This document shows, in pieces, positions 19,844 to 28,199 of a stretch of 64,000 bases of DNA. The notes beneath the pieces are model-generated. The model ran no database searches, had not been told where the DNA came from, and worked only from the letters and a program-made list of their open reading frames with translations. The DNA comes from JAKFWF01 sp963741505. GTDB taxonomy: Bacteria > Pseudomonadota > Alphaproteobacteria > Rhizobiales > Hyphomicrobiaceae. Both the position numbers and the translations under genes were made by a program. The stretch spans positions 372,001-436,000 of the forward strand of contig CAVUIJ010000021.1 in assembly GCA_963741505.1 (NCBI GenBank). The letters run 5' to 3'. Position 1 is the first letter of the stretch. Each line of letters starts with the position of its first letter.

Positions 19844-20204
19844 ATGAAGACGGACGCCGAAATAAAGGCACGACGTATTGGCGGAGCTCAAATGGGATGC
19901 CGAGATCGACGAGGCCAAGATCGGCGGCGTCGTCAATAGCGGCGCCCTGACGCTGACCGGTCATGTCCCGACCTATCGCCAGAAGATCGCCGCCGGTAAC
20001 GCCGCTGTTCAGTAGAAGATCAAGGCCGCATTGCAACGCCACGCCGATATCGAGGCGGCCAAGGTGTCGGTTTTGGTCACGGACGGCACGGTGACGCTGT
20101 CGGGGCAGGTCGAGTCCATGGCAGAGATGGAACGTATCGAGGAGGCTGCCTGGAAGGCTCCCGGTGTAAGCAAGGTAATCGATAATCTGCAAGTGACATT
20201 GTGA
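19844..20204 (+). pseudogene. decayed BON-domain (OsmY-like) gene
   Basis: The frame starts MKTDAEIK, breaks by one base near 19865-19871, and continues DVLAELKWDAEIDEAKIGG, VNSGALTLTGHVPTYRQK, then meets TAG at 20013-20015. The same frame goes on to KIKAALQRHADIEAAKVSV, VTDGTVTLSGQVESMAEM and APGVSKVIDNLQVTL before a TGA. These are two BON repeats. The family often has three, so the middle one seems lost and the two remnants are joined. Two lesions plus the missing domain argue for true decay, unlike other broken genes in the window. Confidence 0.75.
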
Positions 20205-20244
20205 CGACGCCGTAAGTTCAACCGTTCCTCGTCAGGAGTGTGCC

Positions 20245-20667
20245 ATGAAAGTCAAGGACGCGATGCACAAGAAGGTTGTTTGGGTTGAACCGACCACTGC
20301 GCTGGCCGACATCTCGAAAAAGATGCGCGAACTCGATATCGGTGCCGTTCCGGTTGGCGAGAAGGATCGGCTTATCGGCATGGTCACGGATCGTGACATC
20401 GCGATTCGAGCGTTCTCCGGTCCCGCCGACGCAAAGACGTTGACCGCGCGTGACGTGATGTCAAAGGGCATTATCTATTGCCGTGACTCGGAAGAAATAG
20501 AAGACGCAATACGTATCATGGAGCAGAAGAAGGTTCGCCGTCTGCCTGTGCTCGACAAGAACAAACGGATGGTTGGAATGCTCAGCCTCGGCGACGTGTC
20601 ACACGCCGCCCCGCAAAGCATCTCGGGCGAGGCTATAGCAGCGGTGTCCGGTCATCATCCAGGCTAG
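20245..20667 (+). CDS. CBS-pair domain protein
   Basis: A 140-residue stand-alone CBS pair. The first repeat runs from VKDAMHKKVVWVEPTTALAD to RLIGMVTDRDIAIRAF; the second from TARDVMSKGIIYCRDSEEIE to RRLPVLDKNKRMVGMLSLGD. Such proteins bind adenosine nucleotides and adjust partner activity. AGGAG lies 6 bp before the ATG (CAGGAGTGTGCCATG). It follows the hsp20 and BON region, as in other stress islands. Confidence 0.92.
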   Translation: MKVKDAMHKKVVWVEPTTALADISKKMRELDIGAVPVGEKDRLIGMVTDRDIAIRAFSGPADAKTLTARDVMSKGIIYCRDSEEIEDAIRIMEQKKVRRLPVLDKNKRMVGMLSLGDVSHAAPQSISGEAIAAVSGHHPG

Positions 20668-20929
20668 CCGAGATCGATGGGGTCGCGCTTCGCGCGGCCC
20701 TGCCGGCCTTGGTTCCGCAGAACTTGTTTCCTGCGATCAACATCTTGCGAGCATTGCGGTGCTGCGTGTTCGCTGAGCGACGCGTGGCCAGCAGTTCGGC
20801 TACCAGCAATCAATTCACTGGTTCGTTTGGGCGATGACAGGGCCTTTTGGCCAAGTGTCTTGCTGGTGGTGCGACGCCTCTGCCGGCCAGGACATGTAAG
20901 AGCCTCCGCTGTAAGACCATATGGCCCGT

Positions 20930-21700
20930 CTACCACTCTTCGGGCTCGGCGCCCCTATAGCGGCGCGCCTCGGCGGCAAAGACGTAACCGACGCCGCGAA
21001 CGGATTTGACGAGCCGAGGCTCCTCCGATTCCGGCTCGATCTTTCGCCTCAGCCGCGCCACATGCCCATCGATCGTTCGATCCAACGGCGACCAGGGTCG
21101 ACCTTTCAGCAGTTCCATGATGTCGTCACGTGACAAGACCCTTCTCGCGTTTCTGAGAAAGATTGTCAGGAGATCGAACTCCGCGTCTGTCAGGTCGATA
21201 TGCTTGCCGTCATGCGACCGGAGTTCCCGTCGACCAACGTCGAGAGTGCCAGTTTCGAATGCATACCGCTCGCCTTCGCCTTGGCGCTCGCCCTCGAATT
21301 CGTCGATGCGGGCTTCCAACTCATATCGTCGCAGCACGTTGCGGATACGAAGGATCACTTCGCGCATTTTGAACGGCTTGGCGACATAGTCATCCGCACC
21401 GTACTCGAGGCCGATCAGTCGATCCGAAGGCTCGCCTTTTCCTGTGATCATCACGATCGGGACATTGCGGCGGCTGCGAATCTCACGGGCCAGCTCCAGC
21501 CCGCGCTCACTGCCGAGGTCGAGGTCGAGTGTTATGAGGTCGACAGGTTGCGTTTCAAGGTGGCTCAATATCTGAGCCTTGTTGCATGCCTCCGATACCA
21601 CATAGCCTTCCGCCTTGAGACCCCGGCACAGGATCGAGCGAATGTCAGGCTCATCGTCAACAACCAGAACGTGAGCCGAGACGCCCTTGGTCATCGCCAT
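20930..21700 (-). CDS. OmpR-family response regulator
   Basis: A 256-residue two-component regulator. The receiver domain has VLVVDDEPDIRSILCRGL, the phospho-acceptor region DLITLDLDLGSERGLELA, VPIVMITGKGEPSDRL and the conserved lysine in DYVAKPFKMREV. A winged-helix DNA-binding domain follows (LTDAEFDLLTIFLRNARRVLS, RTIDGHVARLRRKIE, VKSVRGVGYVFAAEARRY). No kinase gene is adjacent; the hybrid kinase at 13566-18073 is the only one in the window. It marks the right end of the stress island's intact genes. Confidence 0.93.
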   Translation of the reverse strand: MAMTKGVSAHVLVVDDEPDIRSILCRGLKAEGYVVSEACNKAQILSHLETQPVDLITLDLDLGSERGLELAREIRSRRNVPIVMITGKGEPSDRLIGLEYGADDYVAKPFKMREVILRIRNVLRRYELEARIDEFEGERQGEGERYAFETGTLDVGRRELRSHDGKHIDLTDAEFDLLTIFLRNARRVLSRDDIMELLKGRPWSPLDRTIDGHVARLRRKIEPESEEPRLVKSVRGVGYVFAAEARRYRGAEPEEW

Positions 21701-21826
21701 TCTCGACGCGCCTTCGACTGGAGGAGCAGATAGGAATTCAATGTTGAAATACTTAGCGCGTACAACCTCACGGCCACCTTGATCCGCCGCAAGGTGTCAA
21801 TGCCGGAGTGAGCCAGAATAACCAAA

Positions 21827-22075
21827 TTATGTGGCGGCACCCCAGGCCCATCCCGGGCCGCTTGCCATCCCAGCGGAAGATAAATACCACGACCGAGCAT
21901 CGGATGGGGCCACGTTGAGCCATAGACCCTGGCCGTCGGCGTCGCGACCAGGAGGGGCCGTCACGACCCTGGGGCGGGTCAGCGGCTTCGCTGCTCTGGG
22001 CATGCGCTTCCAGACCCCGCCAGAAAAACCGCTCCGCGGCAGGGCTTGGGGTAGAATACGAGGCACCACCATGGC
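21827..22075 (-). pseudogene. remnant of tyrosine integrase N-terminal arm-binding domain
   Basis: The minus strand reads KPLTRPRVVTAPPGRDADGQG, LWLNVAPSDARSW, and then, after a one-base shift, FIFRWDGKRPGMGLG. This is the pattern of the N-terminal arm-type DNA-binding domain (DUF4102) of phage and island integrases: an ADGQGLWL-type turn, a P-S-x-x-R-S-W segment and a G-K-R-x-x-M-G-L-G strand. The core-binding and catalytic domains are absent. It lies beside a tRNA-3'-end-like sequence, as integrases usually do. The identification is from pattern only. Confidence 0.6.
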
Positions 22076-22140
22076 CAATACCGCGCGTTAGGTATGCTGA
22101 CTTTACGGGCATCCTGCACGGACGCAGACGAGATGAAAAT

Positions 22141-22168
22141 ACGGGTTCGAACTCCGTACGGCGCGCCA
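22141..22168 (+). other. tRNA 3'-end-like sequence, possible attachment site
   Basis: A 5-bp stem (ACGGG / TCCGT, one G-U pair) closes the 7-base loop TTCGAAC, followed by seven acceptor-like bases, a discriminator base and CCA. This is exactly the layout of a T-arm and 3' acceptor half. No matching 5' acceptor strand or anticodon arm is found upstream, so it is not a complete tRNA. It most likely is the duplicated 3' end of a tRNA used as an integration site. Confidence 0.5.
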
Positions 22169-22287
22169 GCGCTGTCGCAATCCTGATCATTGATTGAATT
22201 CCTGATGCCTTGGCGCCGGTAAGGTCTTGCCTTGCGCGCGGCATTATCGCTCAGATCATTGGATTCCAACCTAGCGGAGATCGGCCG

Positions 22288-22770
22288 ATGACGGCACGCC
22301 TGATGATCCTTAACGGACCCAATCTCAATCTGCTCGGCGTGCGTGAACCGCACATCTACGGCACCACGACACTCACCGCGGTCGAGACCAGCTGTCGCGA
22401 ATTCGCCGGCTTCCTCGGCGTCTCGCTGTCGTTCCACCAGTCGAACCACGAGGGCGTACTGGTCGACCTCATCCACCAGGCGCGTGCAGACGCCGATGCG
22501 ATCATCATCAATCCCGCCGGCTACTCGTTCACCTCGATCGCAATCCTCGATGCCTTGAAGACGTTCGAGGGACCGACCATCGAGGTGCACATCTCGAACA
22601 TCCACGCCCGCGACGAGCACCACCGCCACTCCAAGCTGTCGGGGGCGGTCAAAGCGGTGATCTGCGGCCTCGGTCCCTACGGCTACATCGTCGCCATGCA
22701 GGCGGCGGCAAAGCTGGTCGGCACGTTGCCGGACGCGCTGCCGTCGCCGATGCGGGTTGGTCCGGTGTAG
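22288..22770 (+). CDS. aroQ: 3-dehydroquinate dehydratase, type II
   Basis: A 160-residue shikimate-pathway enzyme that dehydrates 3-dehydroquinate. The family pattern is clear: LMILNGPNLNLLGVREPHIYG with the catalytic tyrosine, FHQSNHEGVLVDLIHQA, AIIINPAGYSFTSIAI, the catalytic histidine in IEVHISNIHARDEHHRHS, and ICGLGPYGYIVAMQAA. The length is slightly above the usual ~145-150. GGAGA at 22276-22280 supports the ATG at 22288. Confidence 0.95.
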   Translation: MTARLMILNGPNLNLLGVREPHIYGTTTLTAVETSCREFAGFLGVSLSFHQSNHEGVLVDLIHQARADADAIIINPAGYSFTSIAILDALKTFEGPTIEVHISNIHARDEHHRHSKLSGAVKAVICGLGPYGYIVAMQAAAKLVGTLPDALPSPMRVGPV

Positions 22771-22775
22771 GTGCT

Positions 22776-23681
22776 TCACAACCCGTTCGAATTTGCCCGA
22801 TAGTAGTCGATGGTCTGGGCAATGCCGTCCGCAAGGCTCGTGGCCGGCACGCCGGGCAGGATGCGGCCGACATCGCCCGGGGCGACGTCCGGAGCGAACT
22901 GGGGCACGGGTCCCGAAACGGTGATGCGGGCATCCGGCACCACGCGCTTGATCGCGGCCACGACATCGTCGTTCGAAGCGACCTCACCGACCATGTTAAC
23001 GACGTGCGCGCCATCGGGCTCGCGTAGCGTAGCGATTTCATAGGCAGCGGCGACATCGTCGACGAATACGAGCCCGGCAGTACCTTGATAAGGGATGGTG
23101 TAGGCCTCGCCACGGGCGGCGGCGCGGCAGGCGAGCGACGGTCCGGCGGTCAATCCGCTCTCGCGGCCGGGGCCGTAGACGATGTACGGGCGCAAGCCGA
23201 CGCTGGCCAGCTTGTGATCGAGCCAATAGGCCCTGGCGCTGCCCTCGCAGGCGAGTTTGAAGGCGCCGTAGTGGGTCACCGGAAAGGGCGTCTTGCCATC
23301 GTCGGGACCGAACACGCCGGCACTGCTGGTGTAGACGATGCGGCCGATGCGGTGCTGCCGCGCCGCCTCGAACACGTTGAGAGTACCGATCAGGTTGATC
23401 TCGGCGCCCCGGATCGGGTCGTTGGCGCAATCCGGCGTCAGGATGCCCGCAAGATGGATGATGGCATCGCAGCCGGCAGCGGCGGCGGCAACTTCACCGC
23501 GACCGACGATGTCGCCTTTGAGCCACTCGGCTGCGGTCGCGGCTGCCTCGCCGGCAATCGCGGTGACGACGCGGCGGTCGCTGATCAGGTCGAAAATGCG
23601 CACAGCGTGGCCGCCGCGGCTCAGCCGCCGGATGATCCAGGCGCCAAGAAAGCCGCTGCCGCCGGTTACCAGTACGCGCAT
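22776..23681 (-). CDS. NAD-dependent epimerase/dehydratase
   Basis: A 301-residue extended SDR: MRVLVTGGSGFLGAWIIRRL, DAIIHLAGILTPDCANDP, VYTSSAGVFGPDD, then catalytic YGAFK and YGPGRESGL. Substrate is unknown; sugar-nucleotide or uronate-type substrates are common in the family. A strong GGGAGGG ribosome-binding site lies 8 bp upstream of the ATG at 23681. The reading frame is nevertheless open upstream through sufE with no stop, so a fused SufE-epimerase product is formally possible; see findings. Confidence 0.85.
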   Translation of the reverse strand: MRVLVTGGSGFLGAWIIRRLSRGGHAVRIFDLISDRRVVTAIAGEAAATAAEWLKGDIVGRGEVAAAAAGCDAIIHLAGILTPDCANDPIRGAEINLIGTLNVFEAARQHRIGRIVYTSSAGVFGPDDGKTPFPVTHYGAFKLACEGSARAYWLDHKLASVGLRPYIVYGPGRESGLTAGPSLACRAAARGEAYTIPYQGTAGLVFVDDVAAAYEIATLREPDGAHVVNMVGEVASNDDVVAAIKRVVPDARITVSGPVPQFAPDVAPGDVGRILPGVPATSLADGIAQTIDYYRANSNGL

Positions 23682-24236
23682 GATCGAACCCTCCCGCTCG
23701 GCTATTACAGCCGGCCTTGCGGCCACCGCTTCGATTGCTCGTATCGCATCCGGCGGCGCGGTCACCAAGCACCAAAATGCCCCCGATACTGCAAGTAACC
23801 GGGAGTTCGTGCTACCGCCCATCGCCGCTTTCGCGTCGGCCCGGATGCGCTTGATCATCGACGCCAGGCCGTTGGAGCGTTGCGGCGTGAGATGCTCTTT
23901 GAGGCCGAGGGTTGCAAGCGCTGCCTCGGCATCGAGCGTCGCGATCTCGGCCAGCGGCAGCCCTTCGTAGAGCGCGATCATGATCGCCACCAGCCCGCGC
24001 ACCAGATGGGCATCGCTGTCGCCGGCCAGCACCAGGGTCAGATCTCGCCCGTCAGCGGTCGGTGCCACGCGCGAGGCGAGCCACACCTGGCTGGCGCAGC
24101 CGCGCACCTTGTTGGCGTCGGTGCGCAAAGCCTCGTCGAGCGGCGGCATGGCACGGCCGAGCTCCATGACGTAGCGATACCGGTCCTCCCACTCGTCGAG
24201 CAGCTCGAAGTCTTCGCGGATCTGGTCAATCGGCAT
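23682..24236 (-). CDS. sufE: SufE-family cysteine desulfurase activator, stop codon missing
   Basis: Starts MPIDQIREDFELLDEWEDRYRY (ATG at 24236), with the sulfur-accepting cysteine in NKVRGCASQVWL (Cys47) and the usual end KEHLTPQRSNGLASMIKRIR near residue 132. SufE takes persulfide sulfur from SufS for iron-sulfur cluster assembly in the cytoplasm. Homology ends near position 23832, but no stop follows: ~50 further codons run in frame into the epimerase gene. A one-base indel removing the stop would explain this (a TAG exists in another frame shortly after). An upstream extension to 24437 shows no homology. Confidence 0.8.
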
Positions 24237-24482
24237 GGTATGGGGGTCCGGAACGGCCGCCGCCGGTCTGGGGCAACCTGAACATGGACATATGCCCTCG
24301 ATCGCCTCGGCTGCAAGGGGCCAACCGACACAGCCCGCGGCGGCGGTGAGATATGTGCCGGTCCGGGGCGAGGACTGTCGCCGTGTCGGTGCTGCGCCAT
24401 CGACAGAACCTGGCCCTGGGCGCATATATGCAGTCAAACATCAACTCGGCCGTGCTCGCCCGCCGCGCAAGGACCCCAGCCA

Positions 24483-25301
24483 ATGTCGCATACTTATTGC
24501 ATGGCCTTTCTGACCGCGCCGAAGCTCTCCCCGCCGGAGGCAGTGACGGTCGCGGCCAAGACCGGCTACGACTGGGTCGGCCTGCGGCTGCAGGCGCCGC
24601 CAGGTGGCTACGGCCCGCCGATCCTGGACGAGCCGGCCATCGTTCGCGAAACAACAAGGCGCTGCAAGGACAACGGCATCAGCGTCTATGACGTCGACAT
24701 CGTCCGCCTCGATCCCGACTTCAGCGTCGCCAAGTACGCGAAATTCTTGGATGTATGTGGAGCGCTCGGGGCCAAGGCGGTGCTCGTCGCCGGCGACGAC
24801 CCGGACGAGTTGCGCATGATCCAGAACTATGCCGCCTTCTGCGAGGCCGCCCGCCCCTTCGGCCTCACCGCCGATCTCGAATTCATGCCTTGGACCAGGG
24901 CATCGAGCATGTCGATCGCGCATCGCATCGTTGCCGCCGCCAACCAGCCGAACGGCGGTGTGCTGGTCGATGCCCTGCACTTCGCCCGATCGGCGTCGAC
25001 CCTTGCCGACCTCGAGGCGCTGCCGCGGCACATGCTGCACTATGCCCAGATCTGCGACGGCCCGGCCGAGGTCCCGACCACGCTCGAAGGGCTGCTGCAT
25101 ACGGCACGGGTCGAGCGGATGCTCGCCGGCGAGGGCGGCATCGACCTTACTTCGATCTTCACGCGGCTGCCCGACGACATCTTGATCTGCGTCGAGATCC
25201 CGAGCCTGTCCCGCACCGCGACGATGGGCGCCGAAGCCTGGGCCAGGCTGTGCCTCGACACGTCGAAAAAGTTCATGGACGGCGTGCCGCGGAAGAATTG
25301 A
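24483..25301 (+). CDS. sugar phosphate isomerase/epimerase-type TIM-barrel protein
   Basis: A 272-residue protein of the xylose-isomerase-like TIM barrel superfamily (AP endonuclease 2 fold). Visible strands and metal ligands: GLRLQAPPGG, GISVYDVDIVRLD, AKAVLVAGDD, LTADLEFMPW (Glu), GGVLVDALHFARS (Asp, His), YAQICDGPAEVP (Asp) and ICVEIPSL (Glu). The substrate cannot be told; myo-inositol or keto-sugar catabolism members look alike. It stands alone, divergent from sufE. Confidence 0.8.
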   Translation: MSHTYCMAFLTAPKLSPPEAVTVAAKTGYDWVGLRLQAPPGGYGPPILDEPAIVRETTRRCKDNGISVYDVDIVRLDPDFSVAKYAKFLDVCGALGAKAVLVAGDDPDELRMIQNYAAFCEAARPFGLTADLEFMPWTRASSMSIAHRIVAAANQPNGGVLVDALHFARSASTLADLEALPRHMLHYAQICDGPAEVPTTLEGLLHTARVERMLAGEGGIDLTSIFTRLPDDILICVEIPSLSRTATMGAEAWARLCLDTSKKFMDGVPRKN

Positions 25302-25316
25302 GGCGGCTCTTTGTTC

Positions 25317-25401
25317 GTAGGGCGGATTAGCGAAGCGTAATCCGCCAAGACGGTATCAACGGCAAGGCGGCGGATTGCGGCTCGCGCCAATTCCGCCCTA
25401 C
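25317..25401. repeat. intergenic palindrome of the GTAGGGCGGA family
   Basis: Outer arms GTAGGGCGGA (25317-25326) and TCCGCCCTAC (25392-25401) are perfect inverted repeats. Inside lies a second hairpin, GGCGGATTAGCG / CGTAATCCGCC. It sits between convergent genes (TIM barrel and AEC transporter) and could also act as a bidirectional terminator. It is similar in style to the palindromes at 30888, 39549, 41171 and 43458. Confidence 0.75.
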
Positions 25402-25428
25402 GGGGCCACGGACTGCGCCCATTATTTC

Positions 25429-26349
25429 TCAATATATCCGCGTCGCCAGGATCCAGCCGGTAACGAACAATGGCGACAGCGCGGTCGAAATCACCACTGC
25501 GGTCGAGATGAAGTCGGATTCGTTCTTAAACTCGGCGGCAAAGATCGTGATCAGCACGCCGACCGGGGTCGCGGCCGCCACTACCAGTACATCCGCCACG
25601 TCGCGCGGAAACTCCATGAACCTGCACACCCACCAGGTCAACACCGGGGCGACGCCGAATTTCAGGATCAGGACCAGGATTTGCGGCAGCCACTCGATCC
25701 TGACGATCTTTGCCGCCGCAACCTGGGCGCCAAGGGTGTAGAGCGCAAGCGGCGTAAAGATAGTGCCGAGGAACTGCATCGGCTGCGCCACCATCGTCGG
25801 CAGTTCGACCTGGAAGCCGCGTAGGGACAGTCCGAGCACCACCGAAGGGATGAGCGGCGTCTCGAAGGCGCTTTTCAACTTCGACAGCACGCCGCCCTGG
25901 CCGGCCGGTGCCAGCAGCCAGACACCGACAGTGCACACCAGCACCGACATCAGCGCCGTCATCACCGATTGGTAGATCAAGTAGTCGGCCCCGAATGCGA
26001 GCTGGGTGACGGGAATTCCGAAGAAGCCGACATTGGCATAGGCGGTGCCCAGCCCCATCATCGGTCCGAGTGAAGCCCGCTGGCGGAACAGGATCACCAC
26101 CAGCCAACCGATCGGAATCAGGATCAGGAACTGCACGATGCCGAAATAGAACACCGGCCAGACCACCGCGATCGGCTGCTTGCCGGTGGCCAGGAAATGC
26201 ACCAGGAACGCCGGCATCACCACGTACACCTGAACGCGATTGAGCGTGCCGATGTCGAGCTTGAGCTTGCCCTGCAGCAGGTAGCCAAGCGCCACCAGCG
26301 TTATGATCGGCAGCGTGACCTTGGTCAGGATATCAAGAAATAGCGCCAT
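25429..26349 (-). CDS. AEC (auxin efflux carrier) family transporter
   Basis: A 306-residue, very hydrophobic protein with about ten membrane helices, including ILTKVTLPIITLVALGYLL, FGIVQFLILIPIGWLVVILF, GLGTAYANVGFFGIPV and the late VAAATPVGVLITIFA. The NVGFFGIP stretch in the first half and the ATPVG stretch in the second are typical of AEC permeases, which export small organic acids. GGAGG lies just before the ATG at 26349. The substrate is unknown. Confidence 0.9.
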   Translation of the reverse strand: MALFLDILTKVTLPIITLVALGYLLQGKLKLDIGTLNRVQVYVVMPAFLVHFLATGKQPIAVVWPVFYFGIVQFLILIPIGWLVVILFRQRASLGPMMGLGTAYANVGFFGIPVTQLAFGADYLIYQSVMTALMSVLVCTVGVWLLAPAGQGGVLSKLKSAFETPLIPSVVLGLSLRGFQVELPTMVAQPMQFLGTIFTPLALYTLGAQVAAAKIVRIEWLPQILVLILKFGVAPVLTWWVCRFMEFPRDVADVLVVAAATPVGVLITIFAAEFKNESDFISTAVVISTALSPLFVTGWILATRIY

Positions 26350-26663
26350 ATGCCTCCGCGGCCAGCGGAACCGGCGCTGCCCCGCGCGGGACACCCGCAT
26401 CGATTCGGCCAACCCGATAGGCGACATTTCCCGATCGGGCCGCCAGGAGCAAGCCGCAACTGCGGCCGGGCTGCCCCGCAGTATTGCAAGTCGTCGGTTG
26501 TCGATGGCCGCGACGCATTGGCAGCTTGCGCAATTGGTCCCGGATGCTACCCGAGCGAGGCTGCATCGATCCCGCATTTGCAGGGAGAGTTGCATCGGCG
26601 TAGAAGCGAGTTTCGCGCTACCAATCCGCGCCGATGCGCGCGCGCCCCGAGGAGCTTCAAGTC

Positions 26664-27335
26664 ATGTCCACATCCGCGCTCGACGCCAACGCCGTTTCGC
26701 AAACGCTGCTTTCGAGCTTTGCCGCCGCCCGTGGCAGCGACAAGCCCTACCGGCACTGGTTCCTCGACAACTGCCTGGGCCCCGCCGCGGTCGACGCGGC
26801 GATTGATCTGCCGTTTGCCGCGCCTGCGCTCGGTGGCGTATCGGGCCGGCGCGAAGTGCACAACGCCACTCGGAAATACTTCGACGTCGACAACCGGGCC
26901 AAATTCAAGATTGCCGGCGCCATGTCCGACGCGCTGCAGAGCGAAACCGTGACGCGGGCGATCGAGAAGACCTTCGGCTCGAAGCTCGACGGCACCTACC
27001 TGCGCATCGAATATGCCCAGGATACCGACGGTTTCTGGCTCGAGCCGCACACCGACCTCGGCGTCAAGTCGTTCACATTCCTGCTCTACCTGTCGCGCGA
27101 CCCGCAGCATGCCGACCTTGGCACCGACATCTACGATGCCGAGAAGAAGCACGTCGGCCGCTCGCCGTTCAAGCCGGGGGGCGCAATGATCTTCGTGCCC
27201 TCGAACATCACCTACCACGGCTTCGAGGCACGCAAGATCCACGGCGTGCGCAAGTCGATCATCATCAACTACGTAACTGACGAGTGGAAGGCGCGCGAGC
27301 AGTTGGCCTTCCCCGACCGGCCGATCCGGCATTGA
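26664..27335 (+). CDS. 2-oxoglutarate/Fe(II) oxygenase-like protein
   Basis: A 223-residue protein with a double-stranded beta-helix pattern: YLRIEYAQDTDGFWLEPHTD gives the HxD iron ligands, PGGAMIFVPSNITYHGFE gives the distal histidine, and IHGVRKSIIINYV gives the arginine that would bind 2-oxoglutarate. It resembles prolyl-hydroxylase-type and 2OG-oxygenase proteins found near sugar or tail-modification genes. Substrate unknown. GAGGAG 9 bp upstream supports the ATG at 26664. Confidence 0.75.
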   Translation: MSTSALDANAVSQTLLSSFAAARGSDKPYRHWFLDNCLGPAAVDAAIDLPFAAPALGGVSGRREVHNATRKYFDVDNRAKFKIAGAMSDALQSETVTRAIEKTFGSKLDGTYLRIEYAQDTDGFWLEPHTDLGVKSFTFLLYLSRDPQHADLGTDIYDAEKKHVGRSPFKPGGAMIFVPSNITYHGFEARKIHGVRKSIIINYVTDEWKAREQLAFPDRPIRH

Positions 27336-27451
27336 TCGGGGCGCCGCGAAGCGCATGGCGCCAGCCGTTCGCGGCTACGCCAAGCATTGAAGGAGCGGCT
27401 TGCGGCCGCTCCTTCCGATATCATCCTCGCCGCGCCGCAGTTACCGCTCGT

Positions 27452-27991
27452 TCAATCGTCCTCGTCCGGCGGCTCACAGTAGTCCCAATAGCCGCGTTCC
27501 CGGTCGGAATTGACCCAATACCAGCACAAGCCCTCCTCCGGCGGTGAATCGTAGGCATAGAACACGCTTGCGGCGAGGATCGTGCCCAACACCACGCCGC
27601 CGATCAGGCGACCGTAGTACTTGTGCTTCTTGTGCGGCTTCACGAACACGAACTTCGCCGGCATCTTCATCACCGGCTTTGCCTTCACCAGCGGCGGCAC
27701 CTTTTTCAGTACGATCGGTCCCGACGGCTTCTTCACGATGATCGGCGACTTCTTCGTGAACACCGGCGATTTTTTCACGATGATCGGCGACTTCTTCTTC
27801 ACGAAAATCGGCGCCTTCTTGATCATGACCGGCGGCTTCTTCGAGACGATCACCGGTTTCTTCACCGGTTCGACGACGGGTATCAGCATCGTGCCCGGTG
27901 TGCTGGGTTTGCCTGCCGGGGCTACGAACGCGTAAGCGCCCGTGGCGGCAACCGCCAGCGTGACTGCGGCAGCAAGTATTCTTTGAACCAC
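27452..27991 (-). CDS. secreted lysine/proline repeat protein
   Basis: About 179 residues. A signal peptide (RILAAAVTLAVAATGAYAF) is followed by some eight to nine tandem units of the form KKxPxxxxKK, such as KKSPVFTKKSPIIVKK, then a basic stretch (KPHKKHKYYG), a membrane helix (GGVVLGTILAASVFYAY) and a cysteine/tryptophan tail LCWYWVNSDRERGYWDYC. Tails of this kind occur on small envelope proteins of rhizobia-related bacteria. Function is unknown. I prefer the GTG at 27991, which places the signal peptide first; an ATG at 28045 adds 18 residues. Confidence 0.65.
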   Translation of the reverse strand: MVQRILAAAVTLAVAATGAYAFVAPAGKPSTPGTMLIPVVEPVKKPVIVSKKPPVMIKKAPIFVKKKSPIIVKKSPVFTKKSPIIVKKPSGPIVLKKVPPLVKAKPVMKMPAKFVFVKPHKKHKYYGRLIGGVVLGTILAASVFYAYDSPPEEGLCWYWVNSDRERGYWDYCEPPDEDD

Positions 27992-28199
27992 GGCTACGCA
28001 CCTTTCGGTTGGAATCAAAAAACCCCACTTTGTGAAAATTCTCACTTCGACGACACCGATACCTTGATGTGGCGCAATTCGCGGCGCTCACTGGTGTCGC
28101 AGGCCGGCTCAGCGTTCGTCATGTCTCACTGGCCCTGGCCCACCCGTGCGAACCTGCTAGATTATGTCGCCTGCCACCCACCGAGGAGAGCCAGCCCCC

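Noticed and set aside
20013..20015. TAG in the BON gene as a recoded amber codon
   Set aside because: No other in-frame TAG recoding is seen, and the same gene has a frameshift and a missing repeat.
22100..22168. Complete tRNA gene
   Set aside because: Only the T arm and 3' acceptor half are present; no 5' acceptor, D arm or anticodon arm can be aligned.
27500..27900. CRISPR-like repeat array
   Set aside because: The periodic sequence is coding repeat DNA for KKxP units with variable spacing; no constant repeat and spacer pattern, and no cas genes.
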